Positions 46,309 to 54,090 of a stretch of 64,000 nt of DNA are shown here, piece after piece. A model generated the notes under the pieces. It searched no databases and had not been told where the DNA came from. It saw nothing but the letters and a program-made list of their open reading frames with translations. A program made the translations under genes and the position numbers. Numbering within the stretch: the stretch's first letter is position 1; each line of letters opens with the position of its first letter. Source of the DNA: Promethearchaeota archaeon (GTDB lineage Archaea > Asgardarchaeota > Lokiarchaeia > Sigynarchaeales > SOKP01); contig JABXKC010000016.1 of assembly GCA_013375495.1 (NCBI GenBank), forward strand, positions 11,196 to 75,195, read 5' to 3'.

Positions 46309-47949
46309 ATGTCAGATCAAAAAATTTACTATAAATATTGGCCAAATGGAGTTCCAAAAGAAGTTAAGATTCCAAATAAGAATTTAATAGATTTTCTAGA
46401 AGATTCTGCGAAGGAGTATCCTAATAATGTTGTAACATATTTTATGGGGTTCGAACTCACCTATTCTATGCTACTTGATATTGTTTATCGCGTAGCTACA
46501 AAATTAACCGAACTTGGTATAAAGAAAGGTGATTGTGTAGCAATCCAATTTACTAATAATCCGGCGTTTATTGCTTACTATTACGGTATTTTAAAAATTG
46601 GTGGAGTTGTTACTCCAATCTCGCCGTTATTTAAAAAACTTGAGATAAAACGGCAACTAAACGACAGTGATGCAATATGTTATATCGGTTGGGAAGGTTT
46701 TTCTGGATTAGTTGATCCTATAATAGGCGAAACCGGTGTAAAACACAAGTTTTATAGCAATCTATCACCTTTTTTATCGCCTGACCCTATGGAACCTCCT
46801 GAATTTTCTATAGGAGGTGATCCTATGATCGAAGATTTAATACGGGAAACAGCACCGAATCCCCCTAAAGTGGAAATAACACAGGATGATTTAGCTCAAT
46901 TGCAATATACGGGGGGAACAACGGGATTTCCTAAGGGAGCAATGTTAACTCACGGAAGTATTGCTGCTAACATTTTTCAAGCTGAATCGTGGTTTGTTGA
47001 AAAGGAATTAGGTAAAGAAGTTTTGCTAGCGGCTTTACCGTTTTATCATATATACATGGGTTTTATGATGAACATGTGTGTCCATAATGGGTGGAAACTA
47101 GCATGTGTCTTTAATCCTCGGGAAGCTCACGAAGTCATAGAAGTTATCGAAGCAACTAAAGTTACAGTTTTTCCGGGAGTAGCTGCTATTTACAATAACC
47201 TAAATAATTACGAAGGAATCGATAATCATGATTTGTCAAGTATAAAATATTGTTTGAGCTCAGCGGGACCCCTCCCTGACGATGTAAGAAAAACATTCGA
47301 AAATCTAACGGGGTCTAAACTCCGAGAAGCTTATGGATTAACCGAGATGTCTCCCGCTGTCACAGCAAACCCTTTCGAAGAAAATTTCAAACCAGGAACG
47401 ATTGGGATGCCCTTTCCTAATACAGATGTTAAAATATGCGATTCCAACGGTAATACTCTTGGTATCGGAGAAGTTGGAGAACTTGTAACAAGAGGTCCAC
47501 AAATGATGAAGGGGTACTATAAACGGGAAGAAGAGACTAAGAACACAATTAAAGATGGTTGGTTATGGACAGGAGATTTAGCATTAATGGACGAAGATGG
47601 TTATTTTGTCATCAAGGCTCGGTTAAAAAACTTAATCAAATATAAGGGACATTCTGTTTATCCTACTGAAGTAGAAGAACTATTGTATTATCATGAAGCT
47701 ATTCAAGAATGTGGCGTTATTGGCATAATCGATGATGAAGGGAAGGAGAACATCAAAGCCTATGTTGTATTAAAAGAAGAATTTAAAGAAAAAGGAATCA
47801 GTGAACAGGATATCATTAAATGGGCAAAAGAAAACATGGCATTTGATAAATATCCCCGTTTTGTGGAATTTATCGATGAAATTCCGAAGACCATAGTTGG
47901 AAAAGTGTTACATCGAGAATTAAAAGATTTAGAAGCACTAAAAAAATAA
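46309..47949 (+). CDS. AMP-forming acyl-CoA synthetase
   Basis: A 546-residue ANL-superfamily ligase: A3 motif YTGGTTGFPKGAML (near residue 201), A5 AYGLTEMSP (near 344), A7 WLWTGDLALMDEDGY (near 423) and a C-terminal catalytic Lys in IPKTIVGKVLHREL. It activates a carboxylate (probably fatty or aromatic) to the acyl-adenylate and acyl-CoA. Substrate not predictable. It stands alone, with 250 gene-free bases before it. Confidence 0.95.
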   Translation: MSDQKIYYKYWPNGVPKEVKIPNKNLIDFLEDSAKEYPNNVVTYFMGFELTYSMLLDIVYRVATKLTELGIKKGDCVAIQFTNNPAFIAYYYGILKIGGVVTPISPLFKKLEIKRQLNDSDAICYIGWEGFSGLVDPIIGETGVKHKFYSNLSPFLSPDPMEPPEFSIGGDPMIEDLIRETAPNPPKVEITQDDLAQLQYTGGTTGFPKGAMLTHGSIAANIFQAESWFVEKELGKEVLLAALPFYHIYMGFMMNMCVHNGWKLACVFNPREAHEVIEVIEATKVTVFPGVAAIYNNLNNYEGIDNHDLSSIKYCLSSAGPLPDDVRKTFENLTGSKLREAYGLTEMSPAVTANPFEENFKPGTIGMPFPNTDVKICDSNGNTLGIGEVGELVTRGPQMMKGYYKREEETKNTIKDGWLWTGDLALMDEDGYFVIKARLKNLIKYKGHSVYPTEVEELLYYHEAIQECGVIGIIDDEGKENIKAYVVLKEEFKEKGISEQDIIKWAKENMAFDKYPRFVEFIDEIPKTIVGKVLHRELKDLEALKK

Positions 47950-48050
47950 ATTGATAAATTCTTTATGAATTTCATTTAAAAATTATTTATCTTTATTTGA
48001 CAGATAAAAGTCATTATTTCTATTATAAATATTTGCGGATAGCCATTTTT

Positions 48051-48060
48051 TTTTATAAAG
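48051..48060 (+). promoter_or_regulatory. TATA-like box of msrA
   Basis: TTTTATAAAG, preceded by a T-run, lies about 50 bases before the ATG at 48105. Transcription would begin near 48080, inside the N-terminal extension that an upstream TTG start would add, so it argues for the short MsrA. Confidence 0.45.
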
Positions 48061-48104
48061 AATTATCAATATTTTTTTTAATCCATTTTGTTTTGATCAT
48101 ATTA

Positions 48105-48560
48105 ATGATGGAAGAAGCTATTTTTGGAGCAGGTTGCTTTTGGGGAGTCGAACATAAATTTGGAAGGGTAGAAGGTGTAGTTGAAACTGAAGTTGGATAT
48201 ACTGGAGGGAGTACAAAGAATCCAACCTATAAAGATGTTTGTACTAATAAAACAGGACATGCTGAGGTGGTTAAAGTTAAGTTTAATCCTTCGATTGTAT
48301 CTTATGAGAAGTTGTTGGAAATCTTCTGGGACATCCACAATCCTACCACTCTTAATCGTCAAGGTTGGGATATTGGGACTCAATATAGGTCTGTTGTGTT
48401 TTATAGTAATGAAGAACAAAGATCATCTGCATTGAAATTAAAGGAAAAGTTAGATAAATCCGGTAAATATAAGAAGCCAATTGTTACTGAAATTGTTCCC
48501 GCTGCGGAGTATTATAAAGCAGAAGAATATCATCAAAAATATAACGAAAAAAACAAATAA
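48105..48560 (+). CDS. msrA: Peptide methionine sulfoxide reductase MsrA
   Basis: A 151-residue MsrA, which repairs S-methionine sulfoxide. The catalytic motif GAGCFWGVE is at residues 8-16 from ATG 48105 (a second ATG follows directly), with GYTGGSTKNPTYKDVCTNKTGHAE and the conserved NPTTLNRQGWDIGTQYRS. The frame is open 36 codons further up to TTG 47997, but that piece is hydrophobic, not part of the family, and would start before the likely promoter. No MsrB is near. Confidence 0.95.
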   Translation: MMEEAIFGAGCFWGVEHKFGRVEGVVETEVGYTGGSTKNPTYKDVCTNKTGHAEVVKVKFNPSIVSYEKLLEIFWDIHNPTTLNRQGWDIGTQYRSVVFYSNEEQRSSALKLKEKLDKSGKYKKPIVTEIVPAAEYYKAEEYHQKYNEKNK

Positions 48561-48674
48561 TCAGTATCTTCGAATTAATTATGATTAATTAGCTTAGAGT
48601 TTGTAGTTTTAAAATCAGCTTATCTCTATGTCTTTCCCATACTCTGTCAACAGTTTTTCTTATAACTTTTTTGG

Positions 48675-48860
48675 CTATTTTTTAACAACGTACCTATTCA
48701 TTCTAGGACCGAGTTTGCCATATACTTTTTCAGTAATCAAAGTTTTAAAAAATTCTTCTAACGAACCACCTTTTGAAGCCCTATCAATAAATAATGCAAA
48801 ACTCTTTTCTACTATATTATCAATTTTTTGTCTTAATTCAAGAGAGACCTCTTCTTCCAT
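48675..48860 (-). CDS. Small helical unknown protein, 61 aa
   Basis: A charged helical protein (SLELRQKIDNIVEKSFALFID and a basic C-terminus) starting at ATG 48860 with an AGAGGT-like ribosome site about ten bases upstream. A longer frame exists on the other strand but is hydrophobic and Phe/Ser/Leu-rich, as expected of an antisense shadow. I do not recognise the family. The gene lies between msrA (convergent) and the GMP synthase gene (divergent). Confidence 0.5.
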   Translation of the reverse strand: MEEEVSLELRQKIDNIVEKSFALFIDRASKGGSLEEFFKTLITEKVYGKLGPRMNRYVVKK

Positions 48861-48999
48861 AGTTAAAACCTCTTACCCGCTTTCCCTGATAAAAATAATA
48901 TAAAATTATATAAAATATCTTTAAACTTGTATAAAAAATTAGGCGAATCATAACCAATTAATAAATATACTTTTTTTATGAATAAGCTTAGATTATTTT

Positions 49000-50187
49000 A
49001 TGTTAAATCATAGATTAATAAATCCACCCCGTGAGCCCGAAAAGTTTGTCAAAAAAGCAATTCAATTCTTACATAAACACGCAAAAAACAAAAAAGTATT
49101 CTTAGCCTATTCTGGGGGTATAGATAGCTCCTTAACCTATCTTTTACTGAAAAAAGCAAATGTCAATACGATTCCGGTATTTATTGACCATGGCTTAATG
49201 AGGATAATAAGGGGCGTTGAAGAACGGGAGTATATTAAAAACCTTTTTCCGGATGTCGTTGTATTAGATATAAAGGATACGTTTCTCCCAAAGATTTTCG
49301 GTGAAGGTGATGCAGAGGGAAAAAGGAGACTTTTCAAGGCTGCATATTCAGAGACTATAAGTAGAGTAATCAAAGAAGAAAACTGTGATCTTCTCTCGGA
49401 TGGAACTATACTTCCGGATATAGAAGAAAGTTTTGGATGCGATATAACTGATTTAAAAGAAACTATGAGCCTAGAAGAAGAGGCTGCCCTATTGGAGAGG
49501 AATAAAACAGGCTTTGTAAAAAGTCAGCACAATTTAGATATTGAATATGAAGTTGAGGCAACTATTCAACCAGTAGCTAGCCTCACCAAGAATGAAGTAC
49601 GAGACGTACTTGAATATTTTGAACAACCTTTAGAGTTGGTTTATCGGAAAGCCTTTCCAGGACCCGCTCTCGCTGCTAGAATTATTGGTCCGGTTTCTCA
49701 AGACAATCTTCAATTCGAGAAGAAAGTTCACGATTTAGTTGAATCTTCAGTTGAAGACTACTACAAAGATACACACGGAAAATTTATGATCATCAATAGT
49801 GATGGAGAGCAAGAACCATTCCAAGTTTTCGCAGCGATCAGCGAGGATTTCCTTAACACTAAAGTTACTGGTTTATTAGATGGAAAAAGAACTTATGAGC
49901 TTCCCCTATGTGAAAAAGGAGAGTGGGATCACGATAAACTGGTTCAGAAAGCATCTCAGATTTCAGGATATGCAAGAGTATTTTTTGAATTGGGAGGTAA
50001 GTCGCAAGGTAAGTATGATGTTGTTATTCGTTCCATTAATAGCAGAGACGCAAGAACTGCAAAGGTAACAAATCTTCCAATCGAGCTATTAAAGGAGATA
50101 AAAGATAAAATTCTACAAATATCTGAATCTAAAATGGTTTATGTTGACGTAACCCCCAAACCCCCAGCTACTATAGAGTATGTGTAA
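49000..50187 (+). CDS. guaAB: GMP synthase-like ATP-pyrophosphatase subunit (GuaAb)
   Basis: A 395-residue protein with the PP-loop YSGGIDSS (near residue 37) and the GMP-synthase C-terminal dimerisation domain ending DVTPKPPATIEYV. In archaea this subunit works with a separate glutaminase (GuaAa), which is absent here. Two departures: the usual KSHHNVGGLP loop reads KSQHNLDIEYE, and the protein is about 80 residues longer than usual, with an insertion around residues 305-345 in the dimerisation domain. It could be a divergent GMP synthase or a paralogue with another substrate. Confidence 0.85.
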   Translation: MLNHRLINPPREPEKFVKKAIQFLHKHAKNKKVFLAYSGGIDSSLTYLLLKKANVNTIPVFIDHGLMRIIRGVEEREYIKNLFPDVVVLDIKDTFLPKIFGEGDAEGKRRLFKAAYSETISRVIKEENCDLLSDGTILPDIEESFGCDITDLKETMSLEEEAALLERNKTGFVKSQHNLDIEYEVEATIQPVASLTKNEVRDVLEYFEQPLELVYRKAFPGPALAARIIGPVSQDNLQFEKKVHDLVESSVEDYYKDTHGKFMIINSDGEQEPFQVFAAISEDFLNTKVTGLLDGKRTYELPLCEKGEWDHDKLVQKASQISGYARVFFELGGKSQGKYDVVIRSINSRDARTAKVTNLPIELLKEIKDKILQISESKMVYVDVTPKPPATIEYV

Positions 50188-50489
50188 ATAAGAGTTGTTC
50201 TAATGGTTAAAGAAAAGATAATGACCACAAGAGGAATTGGCTTTTTAGGGACAAACCCTTAGTCTCAGAAACTTAAAGTTCTCCCAGAGAATATTGGAAT
50301 TTTCTATTTAAAAAACTATCTGGTCTTTGATTTTGTTCAATCTTTCTATTCGAAGACATTATTTCTTCGAATTTCTCACTTGGATTTCTCATAAGAGATT
50401 ACTTTGCAAAAATCTTACAACTCTAAAATTTTAAAAGTGTTATTTTCCTTACGGTTATTAGAACGAAGTAATTAATATTTTAACCGAAA

Positions 50490-50585
50490 ATGAAGGAATT
50501 CAAGATAAACGAGTTAATTTCGTTAAGATTTAGGTATCCAGTCACAGAAATTTATGTTAACGGGAATTTACCTTTTATTAAATAG
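50490..50585 (+). pseudogene. Possible remnant of an Asgard-type N-terminal module
   Basis: A 31-codon frame in a 434-base gene-free stretch (50188-50620) starts with MKEFKINELISLRF and continues ...TEIYVNGNLPFIK before a TAG. From memory, this resembles the beginning of a large family of Lokiarchaeal proteins that open with an EFKVNEYI...LKLE...IYVNG segment and continue for hundreds of residues. Here it ends at once, so it may be a decayed fragment. Chance is not excluded. I see nothing else in the stretch. Confidence 0.3.
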
Positions 50586-50620
50586 AAGAAGAAAAAGAGT
50601 TACCTAAAAAAATCATATCA

Positions 50621-51040
50621 TTATTTTATGATATCGGTTATAAAACATGTTTCAATTATCTTAATTCCCGTTATTCGTGATATTTTTTCCTCTAATAACG
50701 GATTAAATTTTTCTATTGTATCAATATCAACTTTAATAAGTAAACCACATTCACCTGATAATCGCCACAATCTTGAAATTTCCTCAATATTAGTTAATTC
50801 TTTCAATATTCTTTTGATATCTTTAAAATCAGGTTCAACTTTAATAGTTGCGTGAAGTTTTTGCTTTGTATCAACTTGATAATCAATAGTAAATTTCTTT
50901 ATTATACCCTCATCAACAAGTTTTTTCACCCGTCTTCTAACTGTTGCTTCTGTTTTCTGCACATTTTTAGAAATATCATTATAAGACATTCTACCATTTT
51001 CTTTAAGTAACTCCAAAATTTTAAGGTCAATTATATCCAT
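50621..51040 (-). CDS. Lrp/AsnC-family transcription regulator
   Basis: A 139-residue regulator from ATG 51040 (an upstream TTG at 51049 is in frame). The N-terminal winged helix has LKILELLKENGRMSYNDIS and TEATVRRRVKKLVDEGIIKKF; the C-terminal RAM domain follows (ATIKVEP...LLIKVDI). Such proteins bind DNA as dimers or octamers and sense amino acids or other small ligands. A palindrome TTTGATCAAA (51041-51050) sits at its start codon, which could allow autoregulation. It is divergent from the dihydrolipoamide dehydrogenase gene, whose promoter carries paired inverted repeats. Confidence 0.93.
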   Translation of the reverse strand: MDIIDLKILELLKENGRMSYNDISKNVQKTEATVRRRVKKLVDEGIIKKFTIDYQVDTKQKLHATIKVEPDFKDIKRILKELTNIEEISRLWRLSGECGLLIKVDIDTIEKFNPLLEEKISRITGIKIIETCFITDIIK

Positions 51041-51050
51041 TTTGATCAAA
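51041..51050. promoter_or_regulatory. TTTGATCAAA palindrome at the lrp start
   Basis: A perfect 10-bp palindrome covering the ribosome-binding region of the Lrp-type gene. The TGATCA core recurs upstream of the small gene at 53265 and many times before the hdr cluster, so it may be an operator. Function not shown. Confidence 0.35.
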
Positions 51051-51280
51051 TCGTAAAAATTCGTGTATTAAATTTAAAATTTTATTTGTTTTTAGTTTTA
51101 GAAGTATATTTTTTCTAATAATATAATATAATATTTCGTTTATTAATTCATTATTATTAATGAAGATATAAAAAAATATCTATTATATCTATTGTTCTAA
51201 AGTTATAACTTATAGTTATTATTAGATATTGATAAATAAATGATCGAAATTAGTATTTAAATGATCTAATTTTAGAAAAA

Positions 51281-51302
51281 GAAAGATTAATATCAATCTT
51301 TC
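51281..51302. repeat. Inverted repeat 1 upstream of lpdA
   Basis: GAAAGATT-aatatc-AATCTTTC: perfect 8-bp arms with a 6-base spacer, about 45 bases upstream of a TATA-like TTAAATAATAAA (51346-51357). A likely operator for a dimeric regulator, possibly the divergently encoded Lrp-type protein. Confidence 0.5.
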
Positions 51303-51304
51303 AT

Positions 51305-51324
51305 ATTCTTAAACATATAAGAAT
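51305..51324. repeat. Inverted repeat 2 upstream of lpdA
   Basis: ATTCTTA-aacata-TAAGAAT: perfect 7-bp arms with a 6-base spacer, centred 23 bp from inverted repeat 1, that is about two helical turns along the same DNA face. The arms differ in sequence from repeat 1. Confidence 0.5.
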
Positions 51325-51399
51325 TTAATATCAAAATTATTATTATTAAATAATAAAATTCTGAATTAAATTTGAAAAACAATCATTATAGAGGATAAA

Positions 51400-52881
51400 A
51401 TGAGTGAAAATCAATATAATTTAGCTATTATTGGTGGAGGACCAGGCGGTTATCATGCGGCTATTAGGGCGGCTCAATATGGAGCAAAAGTCGCTTTAAT
51501 TGAAAAAGACAAATTGGGAGGTACTTGTCTTAATTGGGGTTGTATCCCTACAAAAGCTTTATATGCCTCTGCTCATTTAATTGAGAATATTAAAGAAGCT
51601 TATGAATTCGGTATAGAAATATCTGAGTATAATTTAGATTTTGCTAAAGCTGTCGAAAGAAAAAATAAAATAGTAGAAGAATTAGTTGGTGGAATTGAGC
51701 AATTAGAGAAGGCTTGGAAAAATGATGTTTATAAAGGTAATGGCAAAATTATTGGGGGAGATATTAATAATGGATTTGAGGTCTCGGTTGAAGGAGAAAA
51801 TAATGCAGTAATTAAAGCAAACAGAGTAATTATCGCAACAGGCTCCTCACCTGCTCTAATTCCTGCATTTAATATTGATCATGAACGGATTTTAACAAGT
51901 GATGATATTTTACATCCTGATTTTAAAACTGTACCTAAGAGACTTTTAATCATTGGTGCAGGTGTTATTGGCTGTGAATTTGCTAATATTTTTACGAGAT
52001 TTGGTAGTAAAGTAACTATACTTGAATATCTTCCCTCCGCAATTGCTACAGAAGAACCTATGATTGTAAAGGTTTTAATAAAAAAGTTTGAAAAATTGGG
52101 AATTGAACTCTATACTTCGCAAAATGTATTATCTGTAGAAAACACAGGTTCTGGAGTAAAAGCGACAACTTGTGATGCATCAATTCCACGAGATCAAACA
52201 GATTCTGCTGATAAAGCTATCTATGAAGCTGATTTATGTCTAGTATCCATAGGACGAGTAAAAAGATCAAAAGATCTTGGATTAAAAACACTGGGTATAG
52301 AAACTGACCGTGACGTGATAAAAGTCAATAAAGATACATTAGAGACTTCTGTTAAAGGAATTTATGCAATCGGAGATGTCACAGGAGGACTTATGCTTGC
52401 TCATGTAGCCAGTTATGAAGGTGATATCGCAGTTGCAAATGCTTTAGTCAGTATTGGAGGCTTTCCTGTTAATGTTATGAAACCTGATTACACTGTAATT
52501 CCAGCAACAATTTTCACATCTCCAAATATAGGATCTGTAGGCTATAGAAGAAAAGTTGCTAAAGATATGGGAATTGATGTGTTGATGGGTCAATTTCCTT
52601 ATCAATCACTTGGTAAAGCTAAGTGTATGGGTGAAGAAGAAGGTTTTATTATGCTGCTTGCCGATAAAAAAACCTATAAAATCATTGGTGCTTCTTGTAT
52701 TGGAGCTGAAGCGCCCGAATTAATAGCTGAAATTGCTCTAGCAATGCAACATGGATTAACAATCCATGATGTCGCAGAGACAGTCCATAGCCATCCTACG
52801 ATATCTGAAATGGTGTTGGAAGGTTCTGAATCTGTCGTAGGTAAAGCAATCCATAAGAAAGGACGTCCTATTCACGACTAA
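51400..52881 (+). CDS. lpdA: Dihydrolipoamide dehydrogenase-like flavoprotein
   Basis: A 493-residue pyridine nucleotide-disulfide oxidoreductase: FAD motif GGGPGGYHAA (near residue 11), redox-active pair in GGTCLNWGCIPTKALY (near 45), NAD motif IGAGVIGCEFA (near 184), the FAD motif YAIGDVTGG (near 322) and the C-terminal HSHPTISE dyad. The fold is a full Lpd. No lipoyl-carrying E2, GcvH or lipoate ligase is in the window, so the thiol substrate is uncertain; proximity to the hdr genes suggests service in thiol-disulfide electron flow. GAGG at 51391-51394 precedes the ATG. Confidence 0.94.
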   Translation: MSENQYNLAIIGGGPGGYHAAIRAAQYGAKVALIEKDKLGGTCLNWGCIPTKALYASAHLIENIKEAYEFGIEISEYNLDFAKAVERKNKIVEELVGGIEQLEKAWKNDVYKGNGKIIGGDINNGFEVSVEGENNAVIKANRVIIATGSSPALIPAFNIDHERILTSDDILHPDFKTVPKRLLIIGAGVIGCEFANIFTRFGSKVTILEYLPSAIATEEPMIVKVLIKKFEKLGIELYTSQNVLSVENTGSGVKATTCDASIPRDQTDSADKAIYEADLCLVSIGRVKRSKDLGLKTLGIETDRDVIKVNKDTLETSVKGIYAIGDVTGGLMLAHVASYEGDIAVANALVSIGGFPVNVMKPDYTVIPATIFTSPNIGSVGYRRKVAKDMGIDVLMGQFPYQSLGKAKCMGEEEGFIMLLADKKTYKIIGASCIGAEAPELIAEIALAMQHGLTIHDVAETVHSHPTISEMVLEGSESVVGKAIHKKGRPIHD

Positions 52882-53007
52882 ATTAAAATCATTATTTTTT
52901 TTCCTTTTGTTAAAAAAAAAAATTTCCTTTGTTTCTATTCTTTTAAAATAAACCATTTCATAAGTAAAAGATTCCTATTCATCATTATCCCGGTTTTTGA
53001 TTTTGAT

Positions 53008-53019
53008 TTTGATCAAAAG
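53008..53019. promoter_or_regulatory. TTTTGATCAAAA palindrome
   Basis: A perfect 12-bp palindrome in the 380-base gene-free stretch between lpdA and the small gene at 53265. It shares the TGATCA core with elements at 51041 and with the cluster at 54091-54331. Operator role is inferred. Confidence 0.35.
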
Positions 53020-53146
53020 TTAATATAATTTGAATGATTTCTACACTTCTTGTCGTTTTCCATTATAAGAAACTAGTGTAATTTAACATAACATCTCATG
53101 GTTTTTCAATAAGTGACTACTATCAAAAATTGCATATGATTATTAT

Positions 53147-53191
53147 CACCGTTAAGCGACTAAACCCGCCCATCCGATGTCCGCTATGGTG
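53147..53191 (+). ncRNA. GC-richer hairpin region, possible structured RNA
   Basis: In an otherwise AT-rich spacer, CACC (53147-53150) can pair with GGTG (53188-53191) and AGCG (53155-53158) with CGCT (53182-53185), plus AC with GT, around an 18-base loop with CCCGCCC. It lies before the TATA box of the next gene, so it could be the end of the lpdA transcript or a small RNA. Only base pairing supports it. Confidence 0.25.
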
Positions 53192-53217
53192 CATGATTAT
53201 AAGTGAAAATCGTCATG

Positions 53218-53226
53218 TTTATATAT
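53218..53226 (+). promoter_or_regulatory. TATA-like box of the small gene at 53265
   Basis: TTTATATAT lies 47 bases before the ATG. With a TSS about 26 bases on, the mRNA would begin at or just before the strong Shine-Dalgarno TGAGGTGAG (53247-53255), leaving a very short leader. Confidence 0.45.
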
Positions 53227-53264
53227 GAGAATTTACATATTATTATTGAGGTGAGTAAGTTACT

Positions 53265-53531
53265 ATGAATAGTTTTAGATCGAAAGAAAAAGCTGAAAAG
53301 AATTTTGAAACTATAAAGGACGCCGTAAAAGGTTTATATGAGATATTAGATCTTTCCCTAATTGAAGATAAATTTTACTATGAAGCTGGGAAAGATAACA
53401 TTACGGCAATTTATCAAAATCTCATAGAATTATTGTTAAACGAGCCTGGGCTTCGACAACTTTTAAAGAAGATCCGATGCGCAGAAGTAGATTTAAACAT
53501 CGTGCTAAACGAATATTTGGCTTCTATGTAA
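53265..53531 (+). CDS. Small unknown helical protein, 88 aa
   Basis: An 88-residue, all-helical, charged protein (helices about 8-28, 31-60 and 63-85) with one Cys. It has a clear promoter (TATA 53218-53226) and the best ribosome binding site in the region (GAGGTGAG, 53248-53255), so it is real and probably well expressed. I do not recognise a family. It lies between lpdA and the hdr cluster. Its Shine-Dalgarno region has an 11-base perfect complement in the loop of a hairpin downstream of the gene. Confidence 0.75.
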   Translation: MNSFRSKEKAEKNFETIKDAVKGLYEILDLSLIEDKFYYEAGKDNITAIYQNLIELLLNEPGLRQLLKKIRCAEVDLNIVLNEYLASM

Positions 53532-53587
53532 ATATTTTTTCTTTTTTGGTTGTTTCTTCAAATTACATATTTGTTATTTTCTGATAC

Positions 53588-53664
53588 CAGTTCCCTGACT
53601 TCTTCCGTTGAATACTCACCTCATTCATTGTCAAATTCATGTTCAAGGAGTTATCAGGGAGCTG
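53588..53664 (+). promoter_or_regulatory. Hairpin with anti-Shine-Dalgarno sequence in its loop
   Basis: CAGTTCCCTGA (53588-53598) can pair over 11 bp (one G-U) with TCAGGGAGCTG (53654-53664). The 55-base loop contains TACTCACCTCA (53613-53623), an exact complement of TGAGGTGAGTA (53247-53257), the ribosome binding site of the upstream small gene. A pyrimidine-rich run follows the stem. It may be a terminator, a 3'-UTR control element or a small RNA. Confidence 0.4.
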
Positions 53665-53726
53665 ACCCTTTTACTTTTTCTTGGAATATTTATACTTCAC
53701 TAAAAAATTAAATAATTAAAAAATTT

Positions 53727-53996
53727 TTACTCAGAACCTAAATGCTTATCTAAATCAATGACTAATGGAACTTCTTCTTCATTCTTTTTAATGACGACTT
53801 TTAAAACTCCATTTTCAATTGTAGCGCTCACAGGTTCAATCTTAGACACCTTTTCTTTTGTTCTTGATTTTAAACATATGTGTTCCTCGTTATAAAGATA
53901 GCATTTAGTACAACAGAATCCTACAGGCATATATCCTACTATGGAACATAGGTCATATGCTTCACAATTACAATTATTACACATTTTTTTTATCAC
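53727..53996 (-). CDS. Cys-rich small protein with Hsp20-like tail
   Basis: An 89-residue protein. Residues 5-42 hold eight Cys (CNNCNC, C17, CCTKC, and C41), enough for one or two metal or Fe-S sites. The last 40 residues (EPVSATIENGVLKVVIKK) read like the final strands of an Hsp20/alpha-crystallin domain. I do not know this combination. It lies next to the hdr cluster on the opposite strand, divergent from it across a 560-base control region, so a role in Fe-S or redox handling is possible. Confidence 0.65.
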   Translation of the reverse strand: MIKKMCNNCNCEAYDLCSIVGYMPVGFCCTKCYLYNEEHICLKSRTKEKVSKIEPVSATIENGVLKVVIKKNEEEVPLVIDLDKHLGSE

Positions 53997-54090
53997 TTAT
54001 CTATTTTTTATTTACTTTTTGTGAAAATTTTTTTTATTTTATAAGTGTTTATTTCCACAATATTATAATATGATGTTTTCATATTTAAGG

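Noticed and set aside
47997..48104. N-terminal extension of MsrA from TTG 47997, possibly a membrane anchor
   Set aside because: The extension has no family support and would start before the TATA-like box at 48051-48060.
48628..48903. Plus-strand frame of 91 codons overlapping the small minus-strand gene
   Set aside because: It is rich in Phe, Ser and Leu as antisense shadows of charged genes are, and it lacks a ribosome site; the minus-strand frame has normal charge and a Shine-Dalgarno.
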